From Alnus glutinosa (taxonomy: Eukaryota > Streptophyta > Magnoliopsida > Fagales > Betulaceae): a DNA stretch of 64,000 nt. Below are positions 24,156 to 36,257 of the stretch, in pieces (the first letter of the stretch is position 1; each line of letters begins with the position of its first letter). A program made the position numbers and the translations under genes. Below the pieces are notes generated by a model. It was not told the origin of the DNA and did not search any database. It saw only the letters and a program-made list of their open reading frames with translations. The stretch is from assembly GCF_958979055.1 (NCBI RefSeq), contig NC_084899.1, positions 22,077,501 to 22,141,500 on the forward strand, given 5' to 3'.

Positions 24156-25434
24156 AGAAGCTAACTATCAGTTGGTTGAGGATAGATGTCCAGGTGCTGT
24201 GTTCCTCCTCATCACGTACGTCACCCACATGACTCACCCAACTTGCTACACACGTCTAAGACCCTCAGCCCTTCGATCAATTTTACCCAAAATGATCCAA
24301 GCCATCCGTTTGAGTACAAAGAAGAAGCTCACTTCTTGTTCCTACGCACACCTTCTTCTTCTTTGCAGAAATTTCTCTGCAACTCTCTTCCTTTCTGTGT
24401 GTTTCTCTAAGCAGTAGTCTAATACTGTTGTTAGAGGAATTCTTCAACAGAAAGATGAAGAATTATTATCCCCTTCCCTCTGCTTTCCTCTTGGTCAGAA
24501 CCCAAAGAAAATAGAGCAAGCTCCTTCGGTTAAGCTGCTGTAAAACCAGCAACAAAAGCTCTCCCAAACCACTCCCTGGAACTCACTCTGTCGCCACAAT
24601 AAGTATGGGTTTCAGCAAGTGTTTCTCCTCTCACTTTTCTGGTTTTAGGCTCACGTAGAACAGCAGAGAATTTCTTGTTCTTCTCTCTTTTGTTTCTGTT
24701 TTTCTGCAGAAACTTATCTCTCAAAAGTTCTCTCCTCTCTCTTGGTCTTTAATGCAGAAAATCTCTCATCTTTCCCTCTTTATTTTCAGTTCTATAGGTG
24801 CTGTAACTTTCTGTAAAACCAGCAGCATTTCTTCTCCTTTGCTGCACAAAAACAGCAAGTAAAGTCCCTGTTTTCTCTCCCAAAACAGCAGCCTCTTCTC
24901 TTTAAAAAGCCACAGAAAACTCTCCTCCTTCTGCAGAAAAATAGTACAGCAAAAGCTCTCTTTTCTCCTTGTTTCCTCTCACTTTCAGCAGCTTTTTCTC
25001 TGGTTTTCTGCAAAGCATTGTTGCTGTAAATTTCAGCAAACAACCTCCTTTTCTCTTCCTCTACAAAGAAACAAGAACTCTCTTCCCCTTTTGAGAAAGA
25101 GAAACCGGATCTCTCCATTTCTTCTACTCTCTTTTCTTTCCTCTCTCGGGTGCAACAAACAATGGAAGGAAGAAGAAAAGAAAAGAAAAGAGTAGGAAGG
25201 GAGAAAACAAAAAAGAAGGAACTCTCTTTTCCTCTCACGAGTTGCATTCTTTTTGCAAGGAAAACAGAAAAGTCGTCTCGCCCGTATGCTGCAACAAGGG
25301 TGCGCTTTCGGCCCGTTTTCTAGGAGCGCTCGTCAATTATTGTGTGGAAATCCTTTTGGAAGCAGAAGAAGGTAAGTATCTTTATATTTACTGAGGGTGA
25401 TGCTGGTGAACTTTTCCTTAATATTGTGTTTACT

Positions 25435-25672
25435 CACTACAAAAATCACTTCAAATTGCCACGTGCAGTTTGACACGTGCATTTTGACACGGATGTGGAA
25501 GTCAATAACTGCACATTTTGACACGTGTATTTTCATACACGTGTCAAACCGATTTTTTTTTAAAAAAAATTCCAAATTGTTAGCCACGTGTATACATACA
25601 CGTGGCTAAATGTGTATATATATTTTAATACAAAAAAAAAATGAAAAATTATATATTTTTCTTGATCTGTTC

Positions 25673-25704
<32 letters not shown>

Positions 25705-25969
25705 TTTTTCCTTCCTAATACGTATACGATATACCTATACGAAACACATGCAGAACCAACTCGTCGTCCACTTAGAACTGGCCGGTGGTCCAGTATTGAC
25801 AGAGAGAGAGAGAGTGAGAGAGAGCGAGAGACAGAGACAGAGAGGCGAGAGACAGAGACAGAGAGAGCGAGAGAGAGAGAGAGAGAGAGAGCGAGCAAGA
25901 GACGTCGGGAAGGCCGGAGGGAAGGCCGACCACGCGGTGGTCGGGAAGCTAGCCGGTGGTCCAGTGTTG

Positions 25970-26020
<51 letters not shown>

Positions 26021-26804
26021 GAGAGAGCGAGAGACAGAGACAGAGAGAGAGAGAGAGAGAGAGCGAGCAAGAGACGGTGGGAAGGCCGGAGGGAAGGCCG
26101 ACCACGCGGTGGTCGGGAAGCTGGCCAGTGGTACAGAGAGAGTGAGAGAGAGCGATACAGAGAGAGTGAGAGAAAGCGATATAGTGAGAGAGAGAAAGAA
26201 CAGTGAGAGCGAGAGTATATTAAAAAAAAAAAAAAAAAAATCTTTTTGAAACTTAAATTAAGTTTAATGGTCATCAGTGGGCGCGGGATAATTCCCGCGC
26301 GCCTACATATTCATATATAATTTTTTTTAAATTAAATAGAATTTCAACAATTGGGGACGTGTATTTAAATACACGTCCCCAATTGTTGAAATTCTATTTA
26401 ATTAAAAAAATTATATTTGGGAAAAAATAACAGTTTGACACGTGTATTTAATACACGTGTCCAATTAGACACGTGTATTAAATACACGCGTCTAATTGGA
26501 CAAGCGTATTAAATACGCGTGTCTAATTGTTGAAATTCTATTTAATTAAAAAAAAATTATATTTGGGAAAAAATAACAGTTTGACACGTGTATTTAATAC
26601 ACGTGTCCAATTGTTGAAATTCTATTTAATAAAAAAAATTATATTTGGAAAAAAATAACAGTTTGACACGTGTATTTAATACGCGTGTCCAATTACACGT
26701 GTCCAATTGTGGCGGCTGTACAATTAGACACGTGTCAAATTGGACGCGTGTCTACAGTAACCGGTACTGTAGACACGCGTCCAATTGTCAGTATTTTTGT
26801 AGTG
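25435..26804. mobile_element. Non-autonomous CACTA-type element (1370 bp)
   Basis: Perfect 12-bp terminal inverted repeats, CACTACAAAAAT (25435-25446) and ATTTTTGTAGTG (26793-26804), are flanked by a 3-bp duplication ACT (25432-25434 and 26805-26807), as expected for the CACTA/En-Spm superfamily. Subterminal zones carry many CACGTG-containing palindromes (GACACGTGTAT...ATACACGTGTC), plausible transposase-binding repeats. The centre (about 25775-26215) has (GA)n tracts and a roughly 170-bp unit (GCCGGTGGTCCAGT...) repeated about 2.5 times. No transposase gene is present. Confidence 0.88.
26330..26403. repeat. Perfect 74-bp palindrome inside the CACTA-type element
   Basis: Two 37-base arms, 26330-26366 and 26367-26403, are exact reverse complements with no spacer, centred on GTATTT|AAATAC. 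Weaker complementarity extends about 10 bases further outward. Neighbouring 25-bp palindromes with CACGTG cores lie at about 26437-26461 and beyond. Confidence 0.95.
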
Positions 26805-27275
26805 ACTTATTTATTTATTTGTTTGCGCATGTGATTTTACATATTTTCTATTTTAACTAAACTGGTTAATAACAAAGCTGGTGTGCAAAGGCCATCAGTA
26901 AGGCATAGGCTCTATGAAAGATCTAATAAATAACAACACTGGGATGCAAAGGCTACCAGTATTAATATAATAAGCTTTGAGCATAGGCTCTGGATGAGAG
27001 AAGCATAGGCTTCAAATATAAGAAGCATAGGCTTTAATTTGACGGATAAGCTTAAGCTCCTGATAAAAGAAGCATAGGCTTCAATTTGACGGATAAGCAT
27101 AAGCCCCTAATAAAAGAAGCATAGGCTTTAAATATATGAAGCATAGGCTTCAATTGGAAGGAGCATAGGTTCCTAGAATAAGCCGTTAACCGAGCAAAGG
27201 CTATAATTAGAATTAGGTAAGAAGAAAGTTGCTTTAATGAATAAAAATCTGCATATAAAACTGTCATATCATTGC

Positions 27276-27322
<47 letters not shown>

Positions 27323-27920
27323 TTCAATTCATGCTCGGAACATGAATTGCATATACATATAATCATAGAGTTATATTTCATTGTGTTGCATTTCATAAAT
27401 ATATCAGCATTCATTATATTATTGGAAACAGCTGACTCACTTAGGTATTTTTGTATTATTGTTTCTATCTATATTATTTATTAATACAGGATTTGAGGAT
27501 GAAGAGTATCAGGACTATCCAGATGCTTAGATGGATATGAGTAGCAGTCTTTTGAGGCTAGGTTACCTCTTGTGTTGTGGTCTCTTGGATGTGATGGACT
27601 ACCCTCCTTAGTTTATCCTTTCATGTACATATGCCAAACTCTTTTTATATGTCTCTTTGATGCTATAATATTTTGGTATTACTGATACTTTATTAAGTGC
27701 CGCTTGTGGCACGTGTGTTATTGTTTGAGATGTATTTATATTATCAGAACAAAGGTTATTATTTTATATATTGAGGTTATTCAGTCAGCTCTGATGTGTC
27801 ATTGTTAAGAAAAAAAAAATATATTCCGTTGCCAATATTTAACTCTGATGATGTCGTAATGCTACGTGAAAATCGAAATTTTCACTTACACCTTTTTGTA
27901 AAAGGCGGGGCGTTACAGTT

Positions 27921-27932
27921 TGGTATCAGAGC
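27921..27932 (+). promoter_or_regulatory. Retroelement primer binding site (tRNA-iMet)
   Basis: TGGTATCAGAGC is complementary to the 3' end of plant initiator methionine tRNA and lies three bases after the end of the LTR. It would prime minus-strand cDNA synthesis in an intact element. Confidence 0.85.
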
Positions 27933-28025
27933 ATTACGCTCTGAGGACTGGTTAAAGCAGCTTTGTGTCATATTGTAACTTGAGTAAGTTACAGTGAACC
28001 TTTAGTATCATAAGGTGACCTTAGT

Positions 28026-31000
28026 AAGGCATGCATGGCCTAGAGCAGGCCACAATTGGAAATCAATGGGATCTGAGAAAGATCTAAAGAGAGTATGAGG
28101 AAATGAACATTATACTATTATTCCTAGAGATACCAATCAGATAAAAAACACTTTATGCAGGATGGATATGAAAGAAAACATAAAGCTAAAATAAAATAAA
28201 GCGGAATAATAAAAAAGAGACAAGGCATTTTATGTGGTTCGGTTTATGACCTACGTTCACAAAATAAAGCCCAAAAGACTACATTTTACTCTTATTTCTC
28301 TTGATGAATTTACAATACAAATGATCCATATTTATAGGGATATAAGGAGAGTACAAAAAGGTATGAAAGAATATCAAATCAAATCAGAATTGAATGTATT
28401 CAATTCTGGTTTGATTGTTCTGATTTGATTATAATCAATTATAATCAAATCATACAATCTCATATATTCTCTTACCATATCTAATCACACTTATATGGAA
28501 AATATATTATCTAATATTCCCCCTTAAACTCAATGTGGAAACTTGTGAAATCTTGAGTTTGCTTCTGAACACAGCATTGAAGGAGGTGATGGCGCCAGAA
28601 TTGGAAGCATCAGTGACTCTTGAACATCAGCAACTTTTGGGCCGGAACGGGCTAACTATGGGCCTTACATGAAAGCCAACTAATGGCTGAAATGAGCATG
28701 GGTTTAAAACAAAACCATAAATGCCAAAGTACAAATAATGTGCCAACTATGGGCCATATGAAAGCCTATAGTCTATTGATATAGTCTATTGAGCCTTATT
28801 CTTCCACAAAAGGCATCTTAAGGGAAGATGTTTGCTTAAAACTTATAAAGCCAATAACTCAAGTATATCTTGACAATGTGAGACTCTTAACACACTCCCT
28901 CGCGTGTAGCACTCTTACCATATCTAATCACATTTATTTATATGGAAAATATATTATCTAACGGGATAGAGACTTTAATAGAGCCAATAAAACCATGACG
29001 ATACAAAACTATTAGCACCCTCCAATACCTAAAGTTCACAAACTTGTGTTTCTGTGTGTTTTGATTTGACAATTTGAGTAGAGTTATTGCAGCAACCAAA
29101 TTACTATGCGAGCACGCAACGGCTTACATTCTCTTGTCACTGTAGGCAAGTCACCATGTAGGCCATCTTCATTATGTAGGTACATTTCATAGCCTTAAAT
29201 TGATGTTACATTAAATTCCTCTTATATTTTATAGGAACTATAGAATGAACAAGAACCATCTCTAACAATGCTTGTCATACACAGTCTAACCATTCTCATC
29301 CGACAAGTCAAAATAATTCTAATGTCATTTTGCATAGTCAAAATACTAAAATAAGATTTAAAATAAACTACACCTGGCTCAGCAAAATGCTGAAACATTT
29401 GGTGAACACTGGTTCACTCACCAAATGTGAAAAAAGCATTAAAAAAATCTCTAACATTCTCTCTTCTCTCAAAGAAAGAATAAAGAAATCTTCAAAAATA
29501 AATATGTAAATAGAATAGTGAAAGTTAATAGCTAGAATAGAGAGCCGGATCACATACATGTTTAGAAAAGTGGGTAGCTAAAATAGAGAAACATGGTTTT
29601 TTTTTTTTTTTTTTTAAAAAAAAAACTAAAATTGAGAGTAAATTTGTTGAGCCAAATGCGAATGCTCTAAGCAGTTGATTTTGATTTATAACCTTGGAAG
29701 ATCATCTTTAAACTCTCTTCTTCATAGCTCTAGCACCACAACTGCAAATTGAAACAAACAAAAAAAAGTTTAGTTGCATAGGGGCCTAGCATTTTATTTT
29801 TATTTATGAAAAATACAAAAAAATAAAAAATAAAAAAAATGAAGGAAAACGATTTGGGAACTACAATTTCCTTACAAACTCACGTAACAGTATCTTAATA
29901 ATTAAAAAAATTAACCAATAAAATTTGACAGTTTAGTGACTAATAAGATAAGTGTCACGTAAACTATCACTTCAGTTTGTAAAGAATTTACCGTAATACC
30001 TCTAACGGCAATGAAAAATGAATAGAGGAAAAAGGGTCTTACAGTCGGAGTCGGTGGTGATCCAATTTCCTTTTCTAGAAGTGGTATGATGGTGGCCCAG
30101 AAAAAGAGTTGAATTTGATGATGATGGAACGTTCAGGGTATGATGGTCAATTTGAGAGGAGGATGCCATAGAAAACGCTGAGTAGGCAGAGGAAGTGGTG
30201 GAGCAGCTTTCCACATCCCACCTGAAACTGATCTTCGGAGAATCATTGCTAAGTTGATCATCATTTGGGACTGCTTTAAGGTTGCCACGATTTCGAAAAT
30301 GCAGAACCTGAAACATATACTTTTGCTTAATTTTAGTAGGAATTAACACTCCCCGAAACCTAATACGTGAAATATTTAATTGAAAAATCGCCATTGAAAA
30401 TTCATCCAATTGTTAGGTGAAGAATCATTTGTTTTGTCAGAATATAAGCTTAAGCTTTCGAGATAAGTAGTAATTTAAAATGGTATCAGAGTATATTGAG
30501 ACAAAAGTTACAAGCACTCAAGAGACAAGAGTTACAAGAACTCATAAGTTACAAGATGGTTTGTGTAGATTAAATTTATTATTGTTAATGTAGAAATAGA
30601 AGAGACGTGTAACGTTCAAACTCTTTCTCTATAAATAAAGTCTTGTATGCAATCAAATTATCAAGGAAAGATGTAGTCAATAAGACTTTAACGTATGGAC
30701 GCAGGCCATAAGCTGAACCACTTTAATTATATCTCTCTTTCTTAAATTATGTGTTCTTATAGAGCAAATGTCTTAATTTCGAACCTTGTTTCCGTCCTTT
30801 GTTTTTTTTTTTTTTTTTTTTCTTATTTTCTTATTTTCTCTTCTCTTTTTTATTTTTTTATTTTTTTATTTTTTTATTTTTTTATTTTTTTATGACAAAG
30901 TGAGATCAAATCTACAAAGTGAAAAAAGAAATTAGTCTTGAATCATGAGGTTAAGTAACTTACCTTTCGACCAATGAAATTTCCTCCCTTCTCTGATTTT

Positions 31001-31195
31001 GCAGTAGCAGCCCATCTCAGCAGCTCCTTCATTCTGGACATGGTTCTGGTTTTGTCCCCCTTGAGCTTGTCTTTCTTTTCTGATGTGCTGCCACATTGGT
31101 CATCTGTGTTAGTGGATGATGACAATGTGGTCTCGCTTATTGGCAAAACTTTGTTTCCTCCATGAGAAGTAGAATCCACCTTGTGACTGATTCCT
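28026..31195. repeat. Segmental duplication, right copy, second part
   Basis: Matches 3931-8198 in order and orientation but lacks two blocks present there. At the larger gap the sequence reads AGTCTATTGATATAGTCTATTG, a short direct repeat consistent with an imprecise deletion joint. Beyond 31195 the sequence continues into the 5' part of the minus-strand gene, which the left copy lacks. Confidence 0.9.
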
Positions 31196-31230
31196 AGCCC
31201 TCGAGCAATATCTTCTTTCTTCATTTTCAT
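29722..31230 (-). CDS. Plant-specific protein of unknown function, 183 aa, three coding exons
   Basis: Coding exons are 30964-31230, 30043-30307 and 29722-29741. Junctions are in phase with GT/AG ends (CGAAAG|GTAAGT; TTTCAG|GTTCTG; GACT|GTAAGA; TTGCAG|TTGTGG). The start is [15 protein letters not shown]. Notable segments are [20 protein letters not shown] (basic), [40 protein letters not shown] and a C-terminus WITTDSDFVVLEL. It is Ser/Thr-rich with no signal peptide, membrane segment or catalytic motif. A 5'UTR exon joined by a 70-bp intron (31427-31496) is supported by GTAAG and TTCTGCAG signals. Intact splice sites, frame and a conserved-looking C-terminus argue for a real gene. A degraded duplicate lies at 6734-8198. 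No function is assigned. Confidence 0.8.
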
Positions 31231-31689
31231 TGAGTGGATCCAACACTTCCTAGTCTTTTTAACTTGAGGGTGCTATAGAAGCAAGCCTTTGCAATATCTC
31301 TCCTAATTAATATTTAAAATGACTTGAAATTCTTGCCACCAAATTCACTTCCTTCAACTTCAATCAATCTTCGACGCCCCCCAGGATGCCTCAACAGAAT
31401 TGTATCTTCTGAGTTTGGTTCATGTTCTGCAGAAAAAAGAAAATGTAAATCAATCCCACAAAATGTATGCTTGACTGGTGTGAAGTTTTGGCTTACCACT
31501 AATGGTTTCCTTCTTTTCCCTCGCTTGTTCATGTGTTACCTTAAAGAGGCATTGAAGAATCTGCTACAGTTCACCAAGAGGGAGATTAGCTTCGGTGTGG
31601 ATGCTGCACAATAGCTAAAGTATTGGTCAAGAAAGTGCAAATTTTACTTGCATGTCTGTGTTTGATACTTAGAGCCTCGTTTATATAGT

Positions 31690-31735
31690 ATTGTGTGTGT
31701 GTGTGTGTTTGTGAGAGAGAGAGAGAGAGAGAGAT
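31690..31735. repeat. (GT)n and (GA)n microsatellites
   Basis: GT repeat of about nine units followed shortly by a GA repeat of about 11 units, upstream of the minus-strand gene at 29722-31230, possibly within its promoter. Confidence 0.9.
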
Positions 31736-31739
31736 CTTT

Positions 31740-33608
31740 CTTGGTCAAATGGACAGCACCAAGAGATCTATCTGTGTTGTCTGCTTGCTAGAGATTCCTG
31801 TCTAATCCATGAGGTCTTTGGGAGATGAAGACAAAGGAAATTGTGTTGAATCTAAGGAAGATGGTGAGACAACCGAGCAGTGAGTGGGTGAGGGTTGGCT
31901 TGTGATTCTTTTTAACATGGGGTTTTAGTATTATATAAGATGATCATGTGGTGGGTAGTAAGGAAAATTTGTGAGTTAATTAAGAGCCAAAATGTGATTA
32001 GCCCTGGTGGCTTGTTTCTTAGCCATACACTTGTATTTCCATGGTTTATCAAGCAGGTTGGTCCCCATGTTATGGATCTAGGAATTCACTTGACCCAAGA
32101 TTTACTTGTGTTATATAAATTCTATAGAGAAATTAAGAGCTTACACTTATAATGGAGTAAATTTAGGGATAGGATGTGAAGAAGGCTTCTTTGATGATGT
32201 GAATGGTCCTAATTGTTGTACGAGAGCATGGTTATGGTGGAAAATCCTGAGCTGACCTAGAAACTTGATAGAACGTAAGGAAGCAGATCTTAAAGGGATT
32301 GGCAATTCTGATTCATGGGTCGGGTTCATATCGTGTCGAGCAGAGCCATAAGTATACAACTATATGAGTTACCCATAACCTGATATATTTAATAAAAGAT
32401 CAAATTCTTTAACTCTAACACAACCTGCATAACCCATTTAATAAACAAATCGTATTGAGTTGACCCAAATACGACCCATTTCAACCGGTATAATATATAT
32501 GGGTTAAATTGACCTAAATACTTGGTATGACAATCAATAAAATTTATCTACATAAAACAAACACGTAGCAACAAAGAAAATAAGATTACAATGCAACAAA
32601 TAACATGATAAAGCACCCTCACTAAGCATCAACAATAATTATTAACATAATGAAAGTAGATAGAGTTGGAATGTAATTCAAATTTATACGGGTAATGCGG
32701 GCCAATTTGTCGGCTAAGTAGGTTAACCCAAGATTGATCCATTTATTAATGTGGTCGATCCAATTTGACCCAAATCCTATTACACTAAATCAGTAAACCC
32801 TAACCTCTTAATTTTGTGATGTGTTTCTATTAGGTTTGTGAGTCGTGTAAAAAATTCATAGCTCTTCTAAATTGAATTTGAAAGAACATTTGAAACTTTC
32901 ATTAAATTTTTTAATGCGAAAATTAAAAATCGTCATACAATTTACACTATATCAGCAAGTCTGTTCAATCATTTATACCAAGGGTTTCGATACAAAATCA
33001 TTCTCGTCAATGGTAATTTGACAATACAATCAATTAACGGAACAAGCAATTTCACATGCATTATTAAAAATGCATGTGGTAATTACAAGTTCTAAGGAAA
33101 AATGTCAGTTTAATGAACTGAGTTGGAAAAATTTCTTCCAACCTAGTTTAGAGGAAAATTTTGTTCAACCGGCCTAAATTTTTTGTTAAAGCATTAAGTA
33201 AAAAAGAAAAAGAAAACTTCATTACTAGCCACCAAACTTCCTTCCCATTGTTTGTTTGCCAGCTAGACAAACTCCATGTTGATCAAACAATGCTTAATTT
33301 TAATTATCTACCTCCACATATCTATCAATAATAGTACCCAAAAAAAAATTATAACTTTTGCATGAGCATGTGGGAAAGAAGATATTTTAGAGCATGGAGA
33401 CCGGGACCTTAGAGGAGATATGTTGGCCTCACATGGCATTGAGTAACAACTAAGAGAAGACATGTTATTAAGATTTCATATCCTTAAACACTTGTGTTTG
33501 TTGTGTATTATTAATCATGTGTGTGAGCTTCTCTCACCTTTCCCCCTCATAGGATCTGATGAGAGCCAAGTAAGTTGAAGTGTCACTCTGCCATCCATTG
33601 CTTTGTGC

Positions 33609-33651
<43 letters not shown>

Positions 33652-34900
33652 TCTTGGGGTTGGGGAATGTCTATCTAAAATAAGACTTATGTTATGGATA
33701 TGGTGGCACTATTTTTTTGGGCTGTTTTTGGGTCTCATATGTGGTAGGATGGCAATCAACGTTTGCTGCCTCCCCTTGTTTCATACATAAGCAAACAATA
33801 CAGGAATGAACAAAGTTTTTTAATTTAGTCTGTTAAACTGACGTTTGTCTTTAGAGCAGTAATGGAACCACACGAAGACCAGTGGAAACCATGACCCCCC
33901 TCCAAAACTTTGTAACAAAATAAAGAATGGGTTTCTTGCAAAAAAAAATTAATTATTTATATTGAAAGGAAAATTGCTAAGAATTTTCAATTCAGATTTG
34001 ATTTTAGTTCTCTAAAATAATGTAGAGTGTAATTTTATGCACATGTTATTTTTGTAATTTCTTTGTTGTACTAGTTTTCACATGTTACCTTATACAAATC
34101 TATCAATCTTAACACATTTATAAAGTTTGATACACAATTGTGTTATGAAATTTACTTCATTTATATTTTAATTGTGTTTATCATTTTTTTTTATATATAG
34201 TACAAACATAGTATATAAAGAGAAAAAAAGAAAAAATTATCTTATCATTAAAATTTAGTTCGGCCTTTCAAAAATTGAATTTATGCCTCTGCTTCTGCCT
34301 TAGAGCATGTAAAACTTACTTGTTATAAGGATAGATATCAGTTTAATAGACTGAGTCAGTAAGTTAAAAGAATTTTCTTCAACCTAATTTAGAGGAAAAC
34401 TTCTATCAATGTTATTATATTATCGAATGAGCCTTTTTTAATTTGTCTTCTTTATTAAATTATTTGAAAAAAAAAAAAAAAATTAGACAAAATCACCAAG
34501 CTTATTACAATAATCCAATGAGTCTCGTCTATCTTTTTTTCATTCTTCAAATCAATTGACAAAATAAGACGATCAATTTTCCCTAAAATGTGGTATTTTG
34601 TCTCTCATATTTTATTATGATCTAAATGCAATAGATACTATGCTAATGAATTCATCGTTGACTATCTGTTACTCTAGTCAACCGTTAGTATTTTATTAAA
34701 AAAGATGAATATTTAGAATTAAAAATATCTCCTGTAATTAAATTTAAAAAATATACTAAACATTTTCTCACTTAAAATTTATCATCGAACTAGATATCTG
34801 ATAAATAATAACCGATAATATGCATTACATATGTAACTATTAAGACTTTTCTAATAAAACGAAATTAAAATAATTATAACTTCTATCTCACATGTCATTA
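31740..34900. other. Intergenic region without recognised genes
   Basis: No coding potential beyond short chance frames. About 32270-32800 has GACCC/GGGTC words typical of word-repeat elements, but clear ends were not found. A (GA)n run lies at about 33611-33650. The rest is AT-rich unique-looking sequence. Confidence 0.5.
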
Positions 34901-35077
34901 CACCATGATTTTTTAATTTATTGTTTCATCATGAAAATTTTCTCGGCAATTCATCTATTTTTCTTCTTTCTCCAATTCTTTATTCTGCTAGTGCTAGCAC
35001 ATCAATTTATGCAATAAATTGTAATTTCTTACCAAGTATTTCTCATTCACTCGCACAGCTAAATTCTCAACTTCAAC

Positions 35078-35432
35078 ATCATTTTTCACATTTTCATGAA
35101 ATTCGTTAAAAGATTTATTTGCATTAGGATTCCTATTAGACTGCCTGAAAAACACAGAAATTCGAGCAAAATAGAGGAATTGTGATTGTGAGTCACCCAC
35201 CCGAGCGATGAGTCGCGCATTCTAGGCTGCCCGAGGAAGTAGGCTTCGTTCAACATCGCTTTTCACATTTTCATGAAATTCATTAAAAGATTTCTTTGTA
35301 TTAGGATTCCTATTAGACTGCCTAAAAAACACAGAAATTCAAGCAGCTTAAGAGAGGGATTGTGAGACTCACCCACCCCGAGTGATGAATCCCGCATTCT
35401 AGGCTGCACGAGCATATAGGCTCCGTAACTTT
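35078..35432. repeat. Tandem duplication of a roughly 177-bp unit
   Basis: CACATTTTCATGAAATTC begins both units (35086 and 35263), and the same succession follows in each: GGATTCCTATTAGACTGCCT, AACACAGAAATTC, ACTCACCCACCC/GTCACCCACCC, CGCATTCTAGGCTGC. Several substitutions and small indels separate the two units. Confidence 0.85.
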
Positions 35433-36257
35433 TTTTCTTAAATTGTCCAAATTTTTGTGCTATTCAGTCATTTTAGTAACAGAAGATCTTCGACCTAATC
35501 TTTACATTGTATCCGAAGATGACATGTACAAAATCGACGAATTTGGATCCTCTTCATTTGAAATGAAAAAAATTCTCTCCATTTAGTGTAAAAATAAAGA
35601 TATAATTGTCTTTTCACATTTTTACACAAACTCGACTCGTGGAATGCACAACGGGTTAGACATAATGTGATTACTTTCGTGCATGGACGGTTAAGACAGG
35701 AAGAAAGATGAAATGATGTTGAAATTGCAGAAAACCAAACACTGTAAAATCATATTTAACTTACATCCCAAAATTACATCTGGGAAAGGACAGAGAAAAA
35801 GAAAAACAATGGTAGAAAATAGTTCATCAATCCATGGCTAAACTTATTATACATACAAACTCCATAGCAATCACAAATTCACAATGCATCGACTCCACTT
35901 CCACTTGTAATAAAAACAGTTCTAGAGCAAAGAGTGACTCGTGTTAGAGTTAGCCTTTAGCAATAGAATTTGGTAGTCTTCTCCACTCTCTGAACATAAC
36001 TCGAGCTGAACTAGAATCCCACTCAAATTTACGCCATCTCTAACCGAACTTTCTGCTTACTCTTGACGGGGACCAAGCTTGTAAGTTTCTGAAATCCTGC
36101 TTCTTGATCAGCAGGAAGGATCCTGTTGTTCAAAGGCAGTTTCAGCGCATTACTGGAACAATAATGACGAAGACACCAGTTGGGTCAGCCAAGCCATTCC
36201 GAAAAAGAATTCCAGTAAATATTTATAAACTGGAAATTTACCAGGCATTACTACACT

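Larger units (their letters stand above)
23294..27917 (+). mobile_element. Very long LTR (4.6 kb with nested insertions, about 3.1 kb without)
   Basis: Starts TGTAATGCCCCG and ends CGGGGCGTTACA, an inverted terminal pair matching at 11 of 12 positions. Three bases after the end, TGGTATCAGAGC at 27921-27932 is the classic primer binding site for initiator methionine tRNA, so this is a 5' LTR read on the plus strand. LTRs of several kb are typical of large Ty3/Gypsy elements such as the Tat/Ogre group. Nested insertions are a LINE piece (24000-24155) and a CACTA-type element (25435-26804). GAAGCATAGGCTT-type short repeats occur at about 26990-27170. No gag or pol follows: host-like duplicated sequence resumes at about 28026, so the body has been deleted. 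Confidence 0.8.

Noticed and set aside
24792..25247. 151-codon minus-strand frame in the long LTR
   Set aside because: Composition follows CTCTTTTCT-rich simple sequence; no conserved domain.
25560..26274. Several Ser/Leu- or Arg/Glu-rich frames over the GA-rich tract
   Set aside because: Simple-sequence translation of (GA)n inside the CACTA-type element.
26990..27170. Short GAAGCATAGGCTT repeats that could suggest a CRISPR-like array
   Set aside because: Irregular spacing and degenerate units inside a plant LTR; no reason to expect CRISPR in a plant nuclear genome.
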